The position numbers were made by a program, and so were the translations under genes. From positions 1-21,591 of the forward strand of contig JOFO01000083.1 of the NCBI GenBank assembly GCA_000721275.1: DNA of 21,591 nucleotides. The letters run 5' to 3'. A model generated the notes under the pieces. That model ran no database searches and had not been told where the DNA came from. It worked only from the letters and a program-made list of their open reading frames with translations. Origin of the DNA: Microtetraspora glauca. GTDB lineage: Bacteria; Actinomycetota; Actinomycetes; Streptomycetales; Streptomycetaceae. This document shows, piece after piece, positions 1-6,499 of the stretch (position 1 is the first letter of the stretch; each line of letters opens with the position of its first letter).

Positions 1-76
1 GCGCTGGGGTGTGCGCGGGAGGCGCTGCGGCGGCCGGGGGAGGCGGTGGACGCGCCGGCGCCGGCGGTTCCCGCCG
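1..76 (+). repeat. Direct copy of 422-497 at the left edge
   Basis: Positions 1-76 are identical base for base to 422-497 and diverge at 77 (c versus t at 498). The inner copy encodes residues 109-134 of the lipid kinase, at the end of its last membrane helix and the linker. The outer copy is offset by 421 bases, so it lies in another frame relative to that gene and encodes nothing recognisable there. An exact 76-nt match ending exactly at the window edge suggests a contig-end assembly artefact or one side of a collapsed tandem duplication. Confidence 0.9.
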
Positions 77-97
77 CTGGTTGGCGGAGGTGGGGTT

Positions 98-1528
98 GTG
101 GACGGGGCCGTGCGGCGGTGGGACGAGGGTCAGACGGCGGGTGTCGCGCGGGATCTGGCGCGGTGGGCGCTGGGTTCGGCGGCGGGGGCGGTGTGCGTGC
201 TGCTGCTCGCGGTGGGCAGCGGCGGGTTTCCGGTGCTGGTGAGCGGGTTGCTGGGGCTGGCGGCGGGGGCCGTCGGGCTGTGGTGGGTCGCGGCGCACCG
301 GGGGGCGTTGCGGGTGGCCGGCGGGGTGCTGGCGATCGGTGCGCCGGTCGGTGTCCTCGTGCTGTACGTGGTGGGCGGGCTGTGGTTGTTCGCGCTGGCC
401 GCGCTCGCGTTGTGGGCGGCGGCGCTGGGGTGTGCGCGGGAGGCGCTGCGGCGGCCGGGGGAGGCGGTGGACGCGCCGGCGCCGGCGGTTCCCGCCGTAC
501 GGCCCCGGCAGCCGGTGCTCATCATGAATCCGCGGTCCGGCGGCGGGAAGGTGGAGCGGTTCGGGCTGGTGGCGAAGGCGGAGCGGCTGGGGGCGCGGGT
601 GCTGCTGCTCGACCCGGCGGCGCAGGCGGACGTGACGGCGCTCGCCCGGAAGGCGGTCGCGGACGGCGCGGACCTGCTCGGGGTGGCGGGCGGTGACGGC
701 ACGCAGGCGCTGGTCGCGGCGGTGGCCGCCGAGCACGACCTGCCGTTCCTGGTGGTGTCGGCCGGGACCCGGAACCACTTCGCGATGGACCTCGGTCTCG
801 ACCGCGACGACCCGGCGGCGGGTCTGGACGCGCTCACCGACGGCGAGGAGCTGCGCGTCGACCTCGGCACGGTCGCCGGGCGCCCGTTCGTCAACACGGT
901 GTCGTTCGGGGTGTACGCGGACGTGGTGCAGCGGCCGGAGTACCGCGACGCCAAGGCGGAGACCGCGTTCGACGTCCTGCCCGACCTGCTGCGGGGCGGC
1001 CAGGGCGACCGGCTCGACGCGACCGCCGACACCACCCGGCTGACGGGCCGGCAGGCGATCCTGGTGAGCAACAACCCGTACGCGGCCCCGGATCTGTTCA
1101 GCGCGGCGAGCGGGCACCGCCCCCGGCTGGACGGCGGCCGGCTCGGGGTGATCGGCATCCAGGTGGACGGCCCGGCGCACGCCGCCGACCTGGTCGTCCG
1201 GGGCACCCAGTCGTCCGCGCTCGCGGTGCTGACCGCGCGGCGCGTCGTGGTCCACGGCACGGTCACCGCCGCCGGCGCGCCGAAGGCGGAGGGGACCGTC
1301 GCGGTGGCGGTGGACGGGGAGGCGCTGGTCCTGCCCACGCCGGTCGTCTGCGAACTCCGCCCGCGCGCCCTGCGGGTGCTGGTGCCGCGGGCCCGGCCGG
1401 GAGTGGTTCCGCCGCCCCCTCCGTTGGACTGGCGGCGGATCATCCGGCTCGCCTTTCCCGAGCAGTACGGCCCCGGTCCCGCGCACCGGCCGGAACCGTC
1501 CGAAGACCCCTACAGGAGCGGCGCATGA
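98..1528 (+). CDS. Membrane-anchored diacylglycerol/sphingosine-type lipid kinase
   Basis: Predicted ATP-dependent lipid kinase of the diacylglycerol kinase catalytic family (YegS/DgkB-like), 476 aa, acting at the inner face of the membrane. Residues about 24-115 form three to four hydrophobic helices. The catalytic domain begins at about 138 with NPRSGGGK (144-151), then GVAGGDGTQ with the family GGDGT signature (198-202), and SAGTRNHFAMDLGLD, a typical substrate/nucleotide loop. The start is GTG at 98, because GGAGG at 86-90 sits 7 nt upstream; an open frame runs further up to base 11 but includes the edge repeat. The stop overlaps the next start (ATGA), so the two are translationally coupled. 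The partner is a PAP2 phosphatase, which suggests a phosphorylation/dephosphorylation pair on a lipid or polyprenol. The exact substrate cannot be read from sequence. Confidence 0.88.
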   Translation: MDGAVRRWDEGQTAGVARDLARWALGSAAGAVCVLLLAVGSGGFPVLVSGLLGLAAGAVGLWWVAAHRGALRVAGGVLAIGAPVGVLVLYVVGGLWLFALAALALWAAALGCAREALRRPGEAVDAPAPAVPAVRPRQPVLIMNPRSGGGKVERFGLVAKAERLGARVLLLDPAAQADVTALARKAVADGADLLGVAGGDGTQALVAAVAAEHDLPFLVVSAGTRNHFAMDLGLDRDDPAAGLDALTDGEELRVDLGTVAGRPFVNTVSFGVYADVVQRPEYRDAKAETAFDVLPDLLRGGQGDRLDATADTTRLTGRQAILVSNNPYAAPDLFSAASGHRPRLDGGRLGVIGIQVDGPAHAADLVVRGTQSSALAVLTARRVVVHGTVTAAGAPKAEGTVAVAVDGEALVLPTPVVCELRPRALRVLVPRARPGVVPPPPPLDWRRIIRLAFPEQYGPGPAHRPEPSEDPYRSGA

Positions 1529-2193
1529 GTGACATGAGCGACGAGAGCAGCGGCGGCGGCACGGCCGGGCGGGTGCGGCTGAAGGACCGGCCGCGGGCCG
1601 CCGCCTGCGCGGCCCGGGCCGTCCTCCACGACCTGCGGGCGGTGGACGGCGCCCTGTACGCGGCGGTGGCCGCCACGCCGACGCCCGCCCTGGACGTGGG
1701 GCTGCGCCGGCTGTCGAAGGCCGCCGACCACTCGAAGATCTCGTTCGCGGTGGCCGCCGGGCTCGCCCTGCTGCCGGGCCGGCCGCGGCGCGCGGCGGCG
1801 GTCGGCGTCGGCGCGATCGCGCTCGCCTCGGCCACCGCCAACCTGCTCGGCAAGCGGCTGGTCCGCCGGCCGCGCCCCGACCGGGAGGCGGCCCGGGTGG
1901 TGGTCGGGCGGCATGTCGCGATGCCGGAGTCGGCATCGTTCCCGTCCGGGCACACCGCCTCGGCGGTGGCCTTCGCCACCGCCGCCGGCGTCGTCCTGCC
2001 GCCGGCGGCCGTGCCGCTGGGCCTGCTGGCGTCGGCGGTCGGCTACTCCCGCGTCCACACCGGGGTCCACTACCCCGGCGACGTCGCCGCCGGCGCCGTC
2101 CTGGGCCTGGCCAGCGGCGCCGCGTCGCTGGCGATCGGAGCCTCCCTCACCCGGGCGCTCCGGCAGCCGGCCAACCCGGCCGCCGGGGCCTGA
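1525..2193 (+). CDS. PAP2-superfamily membrane phosphatase
   Basis: Type 2 phosphatidic-acid/undecaprenyl-pyrophosphate phosphatase-like protein of 222 aa. All three PAP2 motifs are present: KX6RP at K110 to R117-P118, PSGH at 140-143, and SRX5HX3D with R176, H182 and D186. Hydrophobic segments at about 73-84, 91-108, 146-170 and 187-207 place the active site at the membrane surface. The start ATG overlaps the upstream stop in ATGA, and AGGAG at 1513-1517 gives 7-nt spacing. It shares an operon with the lipid kinase. Known PAP2 enzymes dephosphorylate phosphatidate, lipid pyrophosphates or sugar-lipid phosphates; which applies here is not determined. The gene ends 28 bp before the convergent sigma-factor gene; a small dyad, TGACG-CTA-CGTCA, covers its stop codon. 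Confidence 0.9.
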   Translation: MSDMSDESSGGGTAGRVRLKDRPRAAACAARAVLHDLRAVDGALYAAVAATPTPALDVGLRRLSKAADHSKISFAVAAGLALLPGRPRRAAAVGVGAIALASATANLLGKRLVRRPRPDREAARVVVGRHVAMPESASFPSGHTASAVAFATAAGVVLPPAAVPLGLLASAVGYSRVHTGVHYPGDVAAGAVLGLASGAASLAIGASLTRALRQPANPAAGA

Positions 2194-2221
2194 CGCTACG
2201 TCACGGGCGCGCGTACGCCGG

Positions 2222-3202
2222 TCAGTCCCCGTCCGGGTACACGGCGCGGGCCAGGGCCTCCTCCGGGATGTCCAGGGCGGCGATGCGCTCCGGGTCGGCG
2301 AGGACGTGCAGCTCGACGATGCGGTCGCCGACGACGGTGAAGGCCATGAGCGCGGACGGCTTGCCGTCGACGACCGACAGCACGGCCGGCTGCCCGTTGA
2401 CGACGAGCGGCAGCGACGCCTTGCGGAAGGTCGCGTACATGAGGGCCTGCCGGGTGATCGCCTCGGCGCCGCGGACCAGCTTGGACGCGCCGGCGAGGAG
2501 CTTGCCGCCGTCGGCGCGCAGCACCGCGTCCGGGTCGAGGACGGCGAGCAGCCCCTCGAAGTCGCCGCCCTGCGAGGCGGCGAGGAAGGCGTCGGCGATC
2601 TCGCGCTGGCGGCGCGCGTCCGGGCCGGGGCCGGGGGCGGCGTCCTGGACGCGGCGGCGGGCCCGGCTGGCGAGCTGCCGGGTGGCGGCCGGCGTGCGGT
2701 CCACGATCGGCGCGATCTCGTCGAAGGCGACGGCGAACATGTCGTGGAGCACGAACGCGAGCCGTTCGGCCGGGGCGAGGGTCTCCAGGACGACGAGCAG
2801 CGCGAGGCCGACGGACTCGGTCAGCTCGGCGGCGTGCTCCGGGTCGCCGGCGCCGGGGACGTGCACGATCGGGTCGGGGACGAAGTGGTCGAGCGGGTCC
2901 TCGCGGCGGGAGCCGCGCGAGCGCAGCATGTCCAGGCAGACCCGGCCGATGACGGTGGTGAGCCAGCCGGTGAGGTTGGCGACGCCGCTGACGTCGGTGC
3001 GGCTGAGCTTGAACCAGGTCTCCTGCACCGCGTCCTCGGCCTCGCTGAGCGAGCCGAGCATGCGGTAGGCGACGGCCCGCAGGTGCCCGCGGTCGGCGTC
3101 GAAGCGGCGCGCCAGCGCGTCCGCGTCCGAGTCCCCGCCGCCGGCACCGCCGCCCGTACCGGCGCCGCTGCCTCCGGTGCCTTCCACCGTGCTCGCGTCC
3201 AT
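2222..3202 (-). CDS. ECF41-like (SigJ-type) RNA polymerase sigma factor with C-terminal SnoaL-like domain
   Basis: Extracytoplasmic-function sigma factor of 326 aa. Sigma region 2 lies at about 30-98 (HLRAVAYRMLGSLSEAEDAVQ, then GWLTTVIGRVCLDMLRSR) and region 4 at about 130-188 (LAPAERLAFVLHDMF, RTPAATRQLASRARRRV). The C-terminus, 198-310, resembles the SnoaL/NTF2 fold fused to ECF41/ECF56 sigma factors, including DGGK (231-234), close to the DGGGK signature, and ADPERIAAL in the place of the usual NPDKL. In this class the C-terminal domain modulates activity without a classical anti-sigma factor. The linker reads FVPDPIV rather than the usual WLPEP-like motif, so it is a variant. The start ATG at 3202 is preferred because GGGGGAG lies about 8 nt upstream. 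An alternative ATG at 3232 is possible as a near-leaderless start. Its own promoter matches the ECF41 consensus. Confidence 0.88.
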   Translation of the reverse strand: MDASTVEGTGGSGAGTGGGAGGGDSDADALARRFDADRGHLRAVAYRMLGSLSEAEDAVQETWFKLSRTDVSGVANLTGWLTTVIGRVCLDMLRSRGSRREDPLDHFVPDPIVHVPGAGDPEHAAELTESVGLALLVVLETLAPAERLAFVLHDMFAVAFDEIAPIVDRTPAATRQLASRARRRVQDAAPGPGPDARRQREIADAFLAASQGGDFEGLLAVLDPDAVLRADGGKLLAGASKLVRGAEAITRQALMYATFRKASLPLVVNGQPAVLSVVDGKPSALMAFTVVGDRIVELHVLADPERIAALDIPEEALARAVYPDGD

Positions 3203-3240
3203 CCGTCGATCTCCCCCTTCGCGTCCCGTCATGCCTCCAT

Positions 3241-3267
3241 GACGGATCAGAACCCGTGGATGTGACA
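3241..3267 (-). promoter_or_regulatory. ECF41-type autoregulatory promoter
   Basis: On the minus strand TGTCACA (3267-3261) is followed by exactly 16 nt and then CGTC (3244-3241). This equals the published ECF41 target consensus TGTCACA-N16-CGTC. The start site expected 7-9 nt downstream (about 3232-3235) lies 30-33 nt ahead of the sigma-factor ATG at 3202. It therefore predicts autoregulation. I found no second copy of this motif elsewhere in the window. Confidence 0.82.
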
Positions 3268-3426
3268 GCGGAACGGCACCCGTACGCGCGCGCGTGCCCG
3301 CGTCCGTACGCGTCCCTGCCCGGCCCCGGCGGCGCGCCGCCGGTCTCGCCCCGTGAGATCCACGCCGTACCGCGGGCACCACCCGGGTTTCCCCGGCCAG
3401 AGCCGTTGTCCGCCGTGGATCGCCCC

Positions 3427-3455
3427 TTCAGCGCGATGATCATCCTCCGTAGATT
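3427..3455 (+). promoter_or_regulatory. Predicted promoter giving a leaderless rhodanese mRNA
   Basis: TTCAGC at 3427-3432, a 17-nt spacer and TAGATT at 3450-3455 fit an actinobacterial housekeeping promoter (TTGACN / TANNNT). The -10 element ends 7 nt before the ATG at 3463, and no Shine-Dalgarno sequence is visible, so transcription probably starts at the initiation codon. This is inferred from spacing only. Confidence 0.55.
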
Positions 3456-3462
3456 TCTCACC

Positions 3463-3957
3463 ATGACGACGACAGCCACCCCGGTCAACCCCGTCCTCCG
3501 CACCCCGCCGGCCTCGCCCGCCGCCGCGGCCGCCTACTTCTCCGCCAGCCTCGCCTTCCACGCGGACGTCTCCGACGTGGCCTCCGTGCTGGCCACCGCC
3601 GCGGCCGACGGCACCGACCCCGGTTTCGTGGTGATCGACTCCCGCTCGACCGCCTCCTGGGACCAGGGGCACGTCCCCGGCGCGGTCCACCTCCCCACCG
3701 CCCTCATCCCCGAGCAGGCGGAGCAGCTGCTCGACAAGGCCGTCCCGGTCGTCACGTACTGCTGGGGCCCCGGCTGCAACGGCGCCACCCGTGCGGCGCT
3801 CGCCCTCGCCGAGCTGGGCTTCCAGGTGAAGGAGATGCTCGGCGGCTTCGAGTACTGGGTGCGGGAGGGCTTCCCGTACGAGACCTGGGAGGGCCCGGCG
3901 CAGCGCGTGGCCGACCCGCTGACCGCGCCCGTCGACGCCGAGGACTGCGGCTGCTGA
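3463..3957 (+). CDS. Single-domain rhodanese-like sulfurtransferase
   Basis: Cytoplasmic rhodanese-domain protein of 164 aa. Residues 35-145 carry the fold: FVVIDSRSTASWDQGHVPGAVHLP (CH2A/CH2B-like segments), then the active-site loop CWGPGCN starting at the presumed persulfide-carrying C100, followed by an ATRAALALAELGF helix and MLGGFEYW. The loop departs from the classical CRxGR[ST] form and contains a second cysteine (C105). The protein ends in CGC, giving further thiols. It would transfer sulfane sulfur or serve as a persulfide or redox carrier; donor and acceptor are unknown. It is divergent from the ECF41-like sigma gene, but its own promoter looks housekeeping. The start is ATG 3463; an open frame extends upstream to 3256, but that part has no domain similarity and overlaps the intergenic promoters. 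Confidence 0.85.
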   Translation: MTTTATPVNPVLRTPPASPAAAAAYFSASLAFHADVSDVASVLATAAADGTDPGFVVIDSRSTASWDQGHVPGAVHLPTALIPEQAEQLLDKAVPVVTYCWGPGCNGATRAALALAELGFQVKEMLGGFEYWVREGFPYETWEGPAQRVADPLTAPVDAEDCGC

Positions 3958-3967
3958 GGAAACGGAT

Positions 3968-3996
3968 TTCGGTTTTCGCCGCCCATGCCGTAAGGT
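3968..3996 (+). promoter_or_regulatory. Possible promoter of the initiator tRNA
   Basis: TTCGGT at 3968-3973 and TAAGGT at 3991-3996 are separated by 17 nt and would start transcription a few bases before the tRNA 5' end at 4009. The -10 fits TANNNT; the -35 is weak. Confidence 0.4.
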
Positions 3997-4008
3997 CATA
4001 TTCACCGA

Positions 4009-4082
4009 CGCGGGGTGGAGCAGCTCGGTAGCTCGCTGGGCTCATAACCCAGAGGTCGCAGGTTCAAATCCTGTCCCCGCTA
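4009..4082 (+). tRNA. Initiator tRNA-fMet (CAT anticodon)
   Basis: The 74-nt cloverleaf has acceptor strands CGCGGGG and CCCCGCT plus discriminator A. The anticodon loop is CTCATAA (anticodon CAT), flanked by the three G-C pairs GGG/CCC that mark initiator tRNAs, and the T loop is GGTTCAAATCC. C1 faces U72, the unpaired 1-72 position typical of bacterial initiators. CCA is not encoded (next bases CTC), as is usual in Streptomyces. The 3' end is directly followed by the remains of a MerR-family gene. Confidence 0.97.
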
Positions 4083-4169
4083 CTCAGTAGCCCGAAGGCC
4101 GAGCTGGGGCTGCTGGAGCCGAGCCGGGTCGGCGCGAACGGTTACCGGTACTACGACCAGGCGGCGCTC
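4083..4169 (+). pseudogene. Remnant of the N-terminal HTH domain of a TipA/MerR regulator
   Basis: Right after the tRNA, frame 3 (in phase with the downstream TipA-type gene) reads ELGLLEPSRVGANGYRYYDQ. This is the end of a MerR winged helix-turn-helix. The usual preceding 20-25 residues (start codon, first HTH helices and the xxLRHYD segment) are missing. Upstream the frame runs through the tRNA to a TAG at 4029 without any ATG, GTG or TTG, so this part cannot be translated from a normal start. I infer 5' truncation by deletion, rearrangement or an old integration event at the tRNA 3' end. Confidence 0.72.
4085..4115 (+). terminator. Hairpin just after tRNA-fMet
   Basis: CAGTAGCCC (4085-4093) can pair with GGGCTGCTG (4107-4115): nine pairs, one of them G-U, with a 13-nt loop. 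There is no U-tract. It could end or process the tRNA transcript, but it overlaps the MerR remnant, so it may be coincidental. Confidence 0.35.
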
Positions 4170-4772
4170 GTGCGGCTGCAGCGGATTCTGCTGCTGCGCG
4201 AGCTCGGGCTCTCGCTGCCCGCGATCGCCGAGGTCCTCGAAGGCCAGCGGGACACCTCGGCCGCCCTGCGCACGCATCTGGCCCTCCTCCAGCAGGAGCG
4301 CGAGCGCATCGGGCGGCAGATCGAGGCCGTGCGGACCACTCTCCACAAGACCGAGAGAGGAGAACAGCTCATGGCCGAGGAAGTCTTCGACGGCTTCGAC
4401 CACACGGTGTACGAGGCCGAGGTCACCGAACGGTGGGGCCGCGACGCGTACGAGCGCGGCGACCGCTGGTGGCGTTCGCTGAGCGAGGCCGAGAAGAAGG
4501 AGTTCATGGAGACGCAGGCCGGCATCGCCCGCGACTTCGGCGCGGCGGCCGCGGCCGGCCTCGCGCCGGACAGCGACGAGGTGCAGGCCCTGGCCCGGAG
4601 GCAGTACGACTGGCTCTCCGGCACCACCAGCCCGACGAAGGAGTACCTGATCGGGCTCGGCCAGATGTACGTGGACGACCCCCGGTTCACCAAGAACTAC
4701 GACCAGCACGGCGAGGGCACCGCGATCCTGGTGCGCGACGCGCTGACCGTGTGGGCCGAGCGGAACCTGTGA
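4170..4772 (+). CDS. 5'-truncated TipA-type MerR regulator retaining the TipAS ligand-binding domain
   Basis: GTG at 4170 is the only conventional start for the long frame (200 aa) but has no good ribosome site. Residues 1-65 contain the MerR effector region (LQRILLLRELGLSLPAIAEVL) and a dimerisation coiled coil (LLQQERERIGRQIEAVR). Residues 68-200 form a TipAS domain, with ERWGRDAY, GLGQMYVDDPRFTKNYD and a C-terminal helix. TipAS domains bind thiopeptide-like cyclic peptide antibiotics. In TipA an in-frame internal start makes the ligand-binding domain alone, and here ATG 4371 keeps that arrangement with a better ribosome site, giving 133 aa. The most likely product is therefore a stand-alone TipAS-like drug-binding protein without DNA-binding ability. 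Whether the longer form is made is doubtful. Confidence 0.75.
   Translation: MRLQRILLLRELGLSLPAIAEVLEGQRDTSAALRTHLALLQQERERIGRQIEAVRTTLHKTERGEQLMAEEVFDGFDHTVYEAEVTERWGRDAYERGDRWWRSLSEAEKKEFMETQAGIARDFGAAAAAGLAPDSDEVQALARRQYDWLSGTTSPTKEYLIGLGQMYVDDPRFTKNYDQHGEGTAILVRDALTVWAERNL
4354..4373 (+). promoter_or_regulatory. Internal ribosome-binding site and start for TipAS
   Basis: GAGAGAGGAG, ending at 4361-4362, lies 8 nt before ATG 4371, inside the tipA-like frame. This is the position where TipA genes initiate the short TipAS product. It is the strongest ribosome site in this locus and decides which product survives the 5' truncation. Confidence 0.7.
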
Positions 4773-4777
4773 GCAGG

Positions 4778-4795
4778 CGGGCGCGGACGCGCCCG
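4778..4795 (+). terminator. GC hairpin after the tipAS gene
   Basis: CGGGCGCG and CGCGCCCG form a perfect 8-bp stem with a GA centre, 6 nt after the stop codon. There is no U-tract, as is common for actinobacterial terminators. Confidence 0.5.
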
Positions 4796-4869
4796 AAGTA
4801 AACGCTGGCCGAAACCGTGCCGCCGTCCGCCCGTCCCTTTGCCCATGGGTGAACGCGGAAAGTAACGTC

Positions 4870-5301
4870 ATGAACGCCATGCGTGAGAATCGGTCGGCGA
4901 TCGGGCGAGGAGCAGCAGGAGGACGGGCGCCCGTCCTCCTGCTGCTCCTCGCGCTCGTCGCGCTCTTCGCGGGGCTCTGCCACGGCGTCCCCGCCCACGC
5001 GGAGTCCGCCGCGGCTGGGCACCCGGCCGGCGGCGCTGCCGTCGCCGTGGCCGGGCCCGTGCACGGGCCGCTCCCCCACGGCTGCGGGCAGGGCGGCGAG
5101 GGGCACGCGGCCGAACTGCCGCTCACCGCGCAGACCGCCACGGCGCCGCAGCTCGACCCGCCGACGCCCGGCGCGGCCGTCACGGCCGACGCCGCCACCC
5201 CGCTGCCGGCGGCGGCGGAGCCGCGGCACGCGCGCACCCGCGCGGGGCCCCACCCCGCGCCCGGGCAGCTGCTCATCGCCCTCGGAGTGGACCGGAACTG
5301 A
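4870..5301 (+). CDS. Small exported Ala/Pro/His-rich protein of unknown function
   Basis: This protein of 143 aa is not recognised as a known family. It has an N-terminal signal peptide: arginines at 5, 9, 13 and 19, a leucine-rich core at about 21-37 (PVLLLLLALVALFAGL) and an AHA site that would be cut between A44 and E45. The mature part is low-complexity Ala/Pro/Gly with several histidines (VHGPLPHGCGQGGEGH) and one cysteine, C78. The start is ATG 4870 with a weak GGAAAG 7 nt upstream; an in-frame GTG at 4849 has no ribosome site. A 48-bp perfect palindrome covers codons 12-28. A hairpin follows the stop, so it is probably transcribed separately from the PLP enzyme gene 76 bp downstream. 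Small membrane-linked DUF6153-like proteins are one possibility, but I cannot assign this. Confidence 0.68.
   Translation: MNAMRENRSAIGRGAAGGRAPVLLLLLALVALFAGLCHGVPAHAESAAAGHPAGGAAVAVAGPVHGPLPHGCGQGGEGHAAELPLTAQTATAPQLDPPTPGAAVTADAATPLPAAAEPRHARTRAGPHPAPGQLLIALGVDRN
4905..4952. repeat. 48-bp perfect palindrome, 24-bp arms, no loop
   Basis: Arms 4905-4928 and 4929-4952 are exact reverse complements (left arm begins GCGAGGAGCAGCAGG, centre GGGC/GCCC). It starts 35 nt after the ATG of the small exported protein, inside the signal-peptide coding region. In RNA it would form a 24-bp hairpin right after the start codon; in DNA it could form a cruciform. The match ends at 4904/4953 (G against G). 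Confidence 0.95.
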
Positions 5302-5303
5302 AC

Positions 5304-5332
5304 GCGCCTGACCCGCCCCGCCCGTCAGGCGC
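5304..5332 (+). terminator. Hairpin terminator candidate
   Basis: GCGCCTGAC (5304-5312) and GTCAGGCGC (5324-5332) form a perfect 9-bp stem with an 11-nt C-rich loop, beginning 3 nt after the stop of the small exported protein. No U-run follows. Confidence 0.6.
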
Positions 5333-5377
5333 CTCTCCGGCGCGCGCACCACCCACTCCGAGGACGGACATCCCGCC

Positions 5378-6499
5378 ATGCACGCTGCCGCACCCCAGCA
5401 CACACCGCTGCACGCACCCCAGCCCACACCCCTGTACGCGCTCCCGCCCGCTCCCGCACCGGCCCCCGCCCCCGTGTACGCCCCCGCCCGCCCCCATCCC
5501 ACCGTCGGCAACACCCCCGTGCTGTGGACCGACGACGGGTACTGGGCCAAGCTCGAAGGCTTCAACGCCGGCGGGATCAAGGACCGGCCGGCGCTCCACA
5601 TGGTCGAGGAGGCCCGCCGCCGCGGCGACCTGCGGCCCGGCGCGCCGATCGTCGAGTCGACCTCCGGCACCCTCGGCCTCGGGCTCGCCCTCGCCGGGGT
5701 GCTCCACGGGCATCCGGTGCACGTCGTCACCGACCCCGGCCTGGAGCCGATCGTCGAGCGGATGCTGACCGCCCACGGCGCCACCGTGCACGTCGTCACC
5801 GAGCCGCACCCGGCCGGCGGCTGGCAGCAGGCCCGCATGGACCGGGTCGCCGAGCTGCTGGCCCGGCTCGACGGCGCCTGGTGGCCCGACCAGTACGGGA
5901 ACCCCGACAACCCCGCCGCCTACGCCGGGCTCGCCGCCGAGCTGTCCGCGCAGCTCGACCGGATCGACGTCCTCGTCTGCGCGGTCGGCACCGGCGGCCA
6001 CTCGGCCGGCATCGCCCGCGCGCTGCGCGCCACCAGCAGCCCGGCCCTGGAGCTCGTCGGCGTCGACTCGATCCGCTCCACCGTCTTCGGGCTGCCCGCC
6101 GGCGAGCGCCTGATGCGCGGCCTGGGCTCGTCCATCCACCCGGCCAACGTCGACCACGCGGCCTTCGACGAGGTCCACTGGGTGGCCCCGGCGGAGGCGG
6201 TCCGCTCCGCCCGCCGGCTCGCCGCCCGCCAGTACGCGACCGGCGGCTGGAGCGTCGGCGCGGTCGCCCTGGTGGCCGGGTGGCTGGCCCGCACGCGCCC
6301 GCGCGGCACCCGGATCGCGGCCGTTTTCCCCGACGGCCCCCAGCGCTACTTCGACACCGTCTTCAACGACGCGTACTGCGCCGCCCACGGGCTCCTCGAC
6401 GGACCCGTACGGGACGAACCGGCGCCGTACGAGGGGCCGGACGGGATCGAGGCGTGGACCCGGCGGGTCCTGGACCGGCGGGCGGGGGCGGCGCGTTGA
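5378..6499 (+). CDS. PLP-dependent cysteine synthase-family enzyme
   Basis: Fold-type II PLP enzyme of 373 aa, related to CysK/CysM. Residues 1-42 are a Pro/Ala-rich low-complexity extension absent from CysK. The Schiff-base lysine is K68 in [11 protein letters not shown], equivalent to NPGGSVKDR. The substrate-carboxylate loop is STSGTLG (94-100) where CysK has [17 protein letters not shown] (172-182) matches the conserved QFxNPxN segment, and the phosphate loop is GTGGHSAG (204-211). The changed substrate loop means O-acetylserine sulfhydrylase activity should not be assumed; a beta-replacement on another serine derivative is equally plausible. The start is ATG 5378, with a distant GAGGA at 5360-5364. 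The stop overlaps the MFS start, so the two form a coupled operon. Confidence 0.85.
   Translation: MHAAAPQHTPLHAPQPTPLYALPPAPAPAPAPVYAPARPHPTVGNTPVLWTDDGYWAKLEGFNAGGIKDRPALHMVEEARRRGDLRPGAPIVESTSGTLGLGLALAGVLHGHPVHVVTDPGLEPIVERMLTAHGATVHVVTEPHPAGGWQQARMDRVAELLARLDGAWWPDQYGNPDNPAAYAGLAAELSAQLDRIDVLVCAVGTGGHSAGIARALRATSSPALELVGVDSIRSTVFGLPAGERLMRGLGSSIHPANVDHAAFDEVHWVAPAEAVRSARRLAARQYATGGWSVGAVALVAGWLARTRPRGTRIAAVFPDGPQRYFDTVFNDAYCAAHGLLDGPVRDEPAPYEGPDGIEAWTRRVLDRRAGAAR

Noticed and set aside
2191..2203. TGACG-CTA-CGTCA dyad between PAP2 and sigma genes
   Set aside because: The stem is only 5 bp and overlaps a stop codon; too short to call a terminator.
3256..3462. Upstream extension of the rhodanese reading frame
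   Set aside because: The extra 69 residues are Pro/Arg-rich, have no domain and overlap both promoters; ATG 3463 fits the family.
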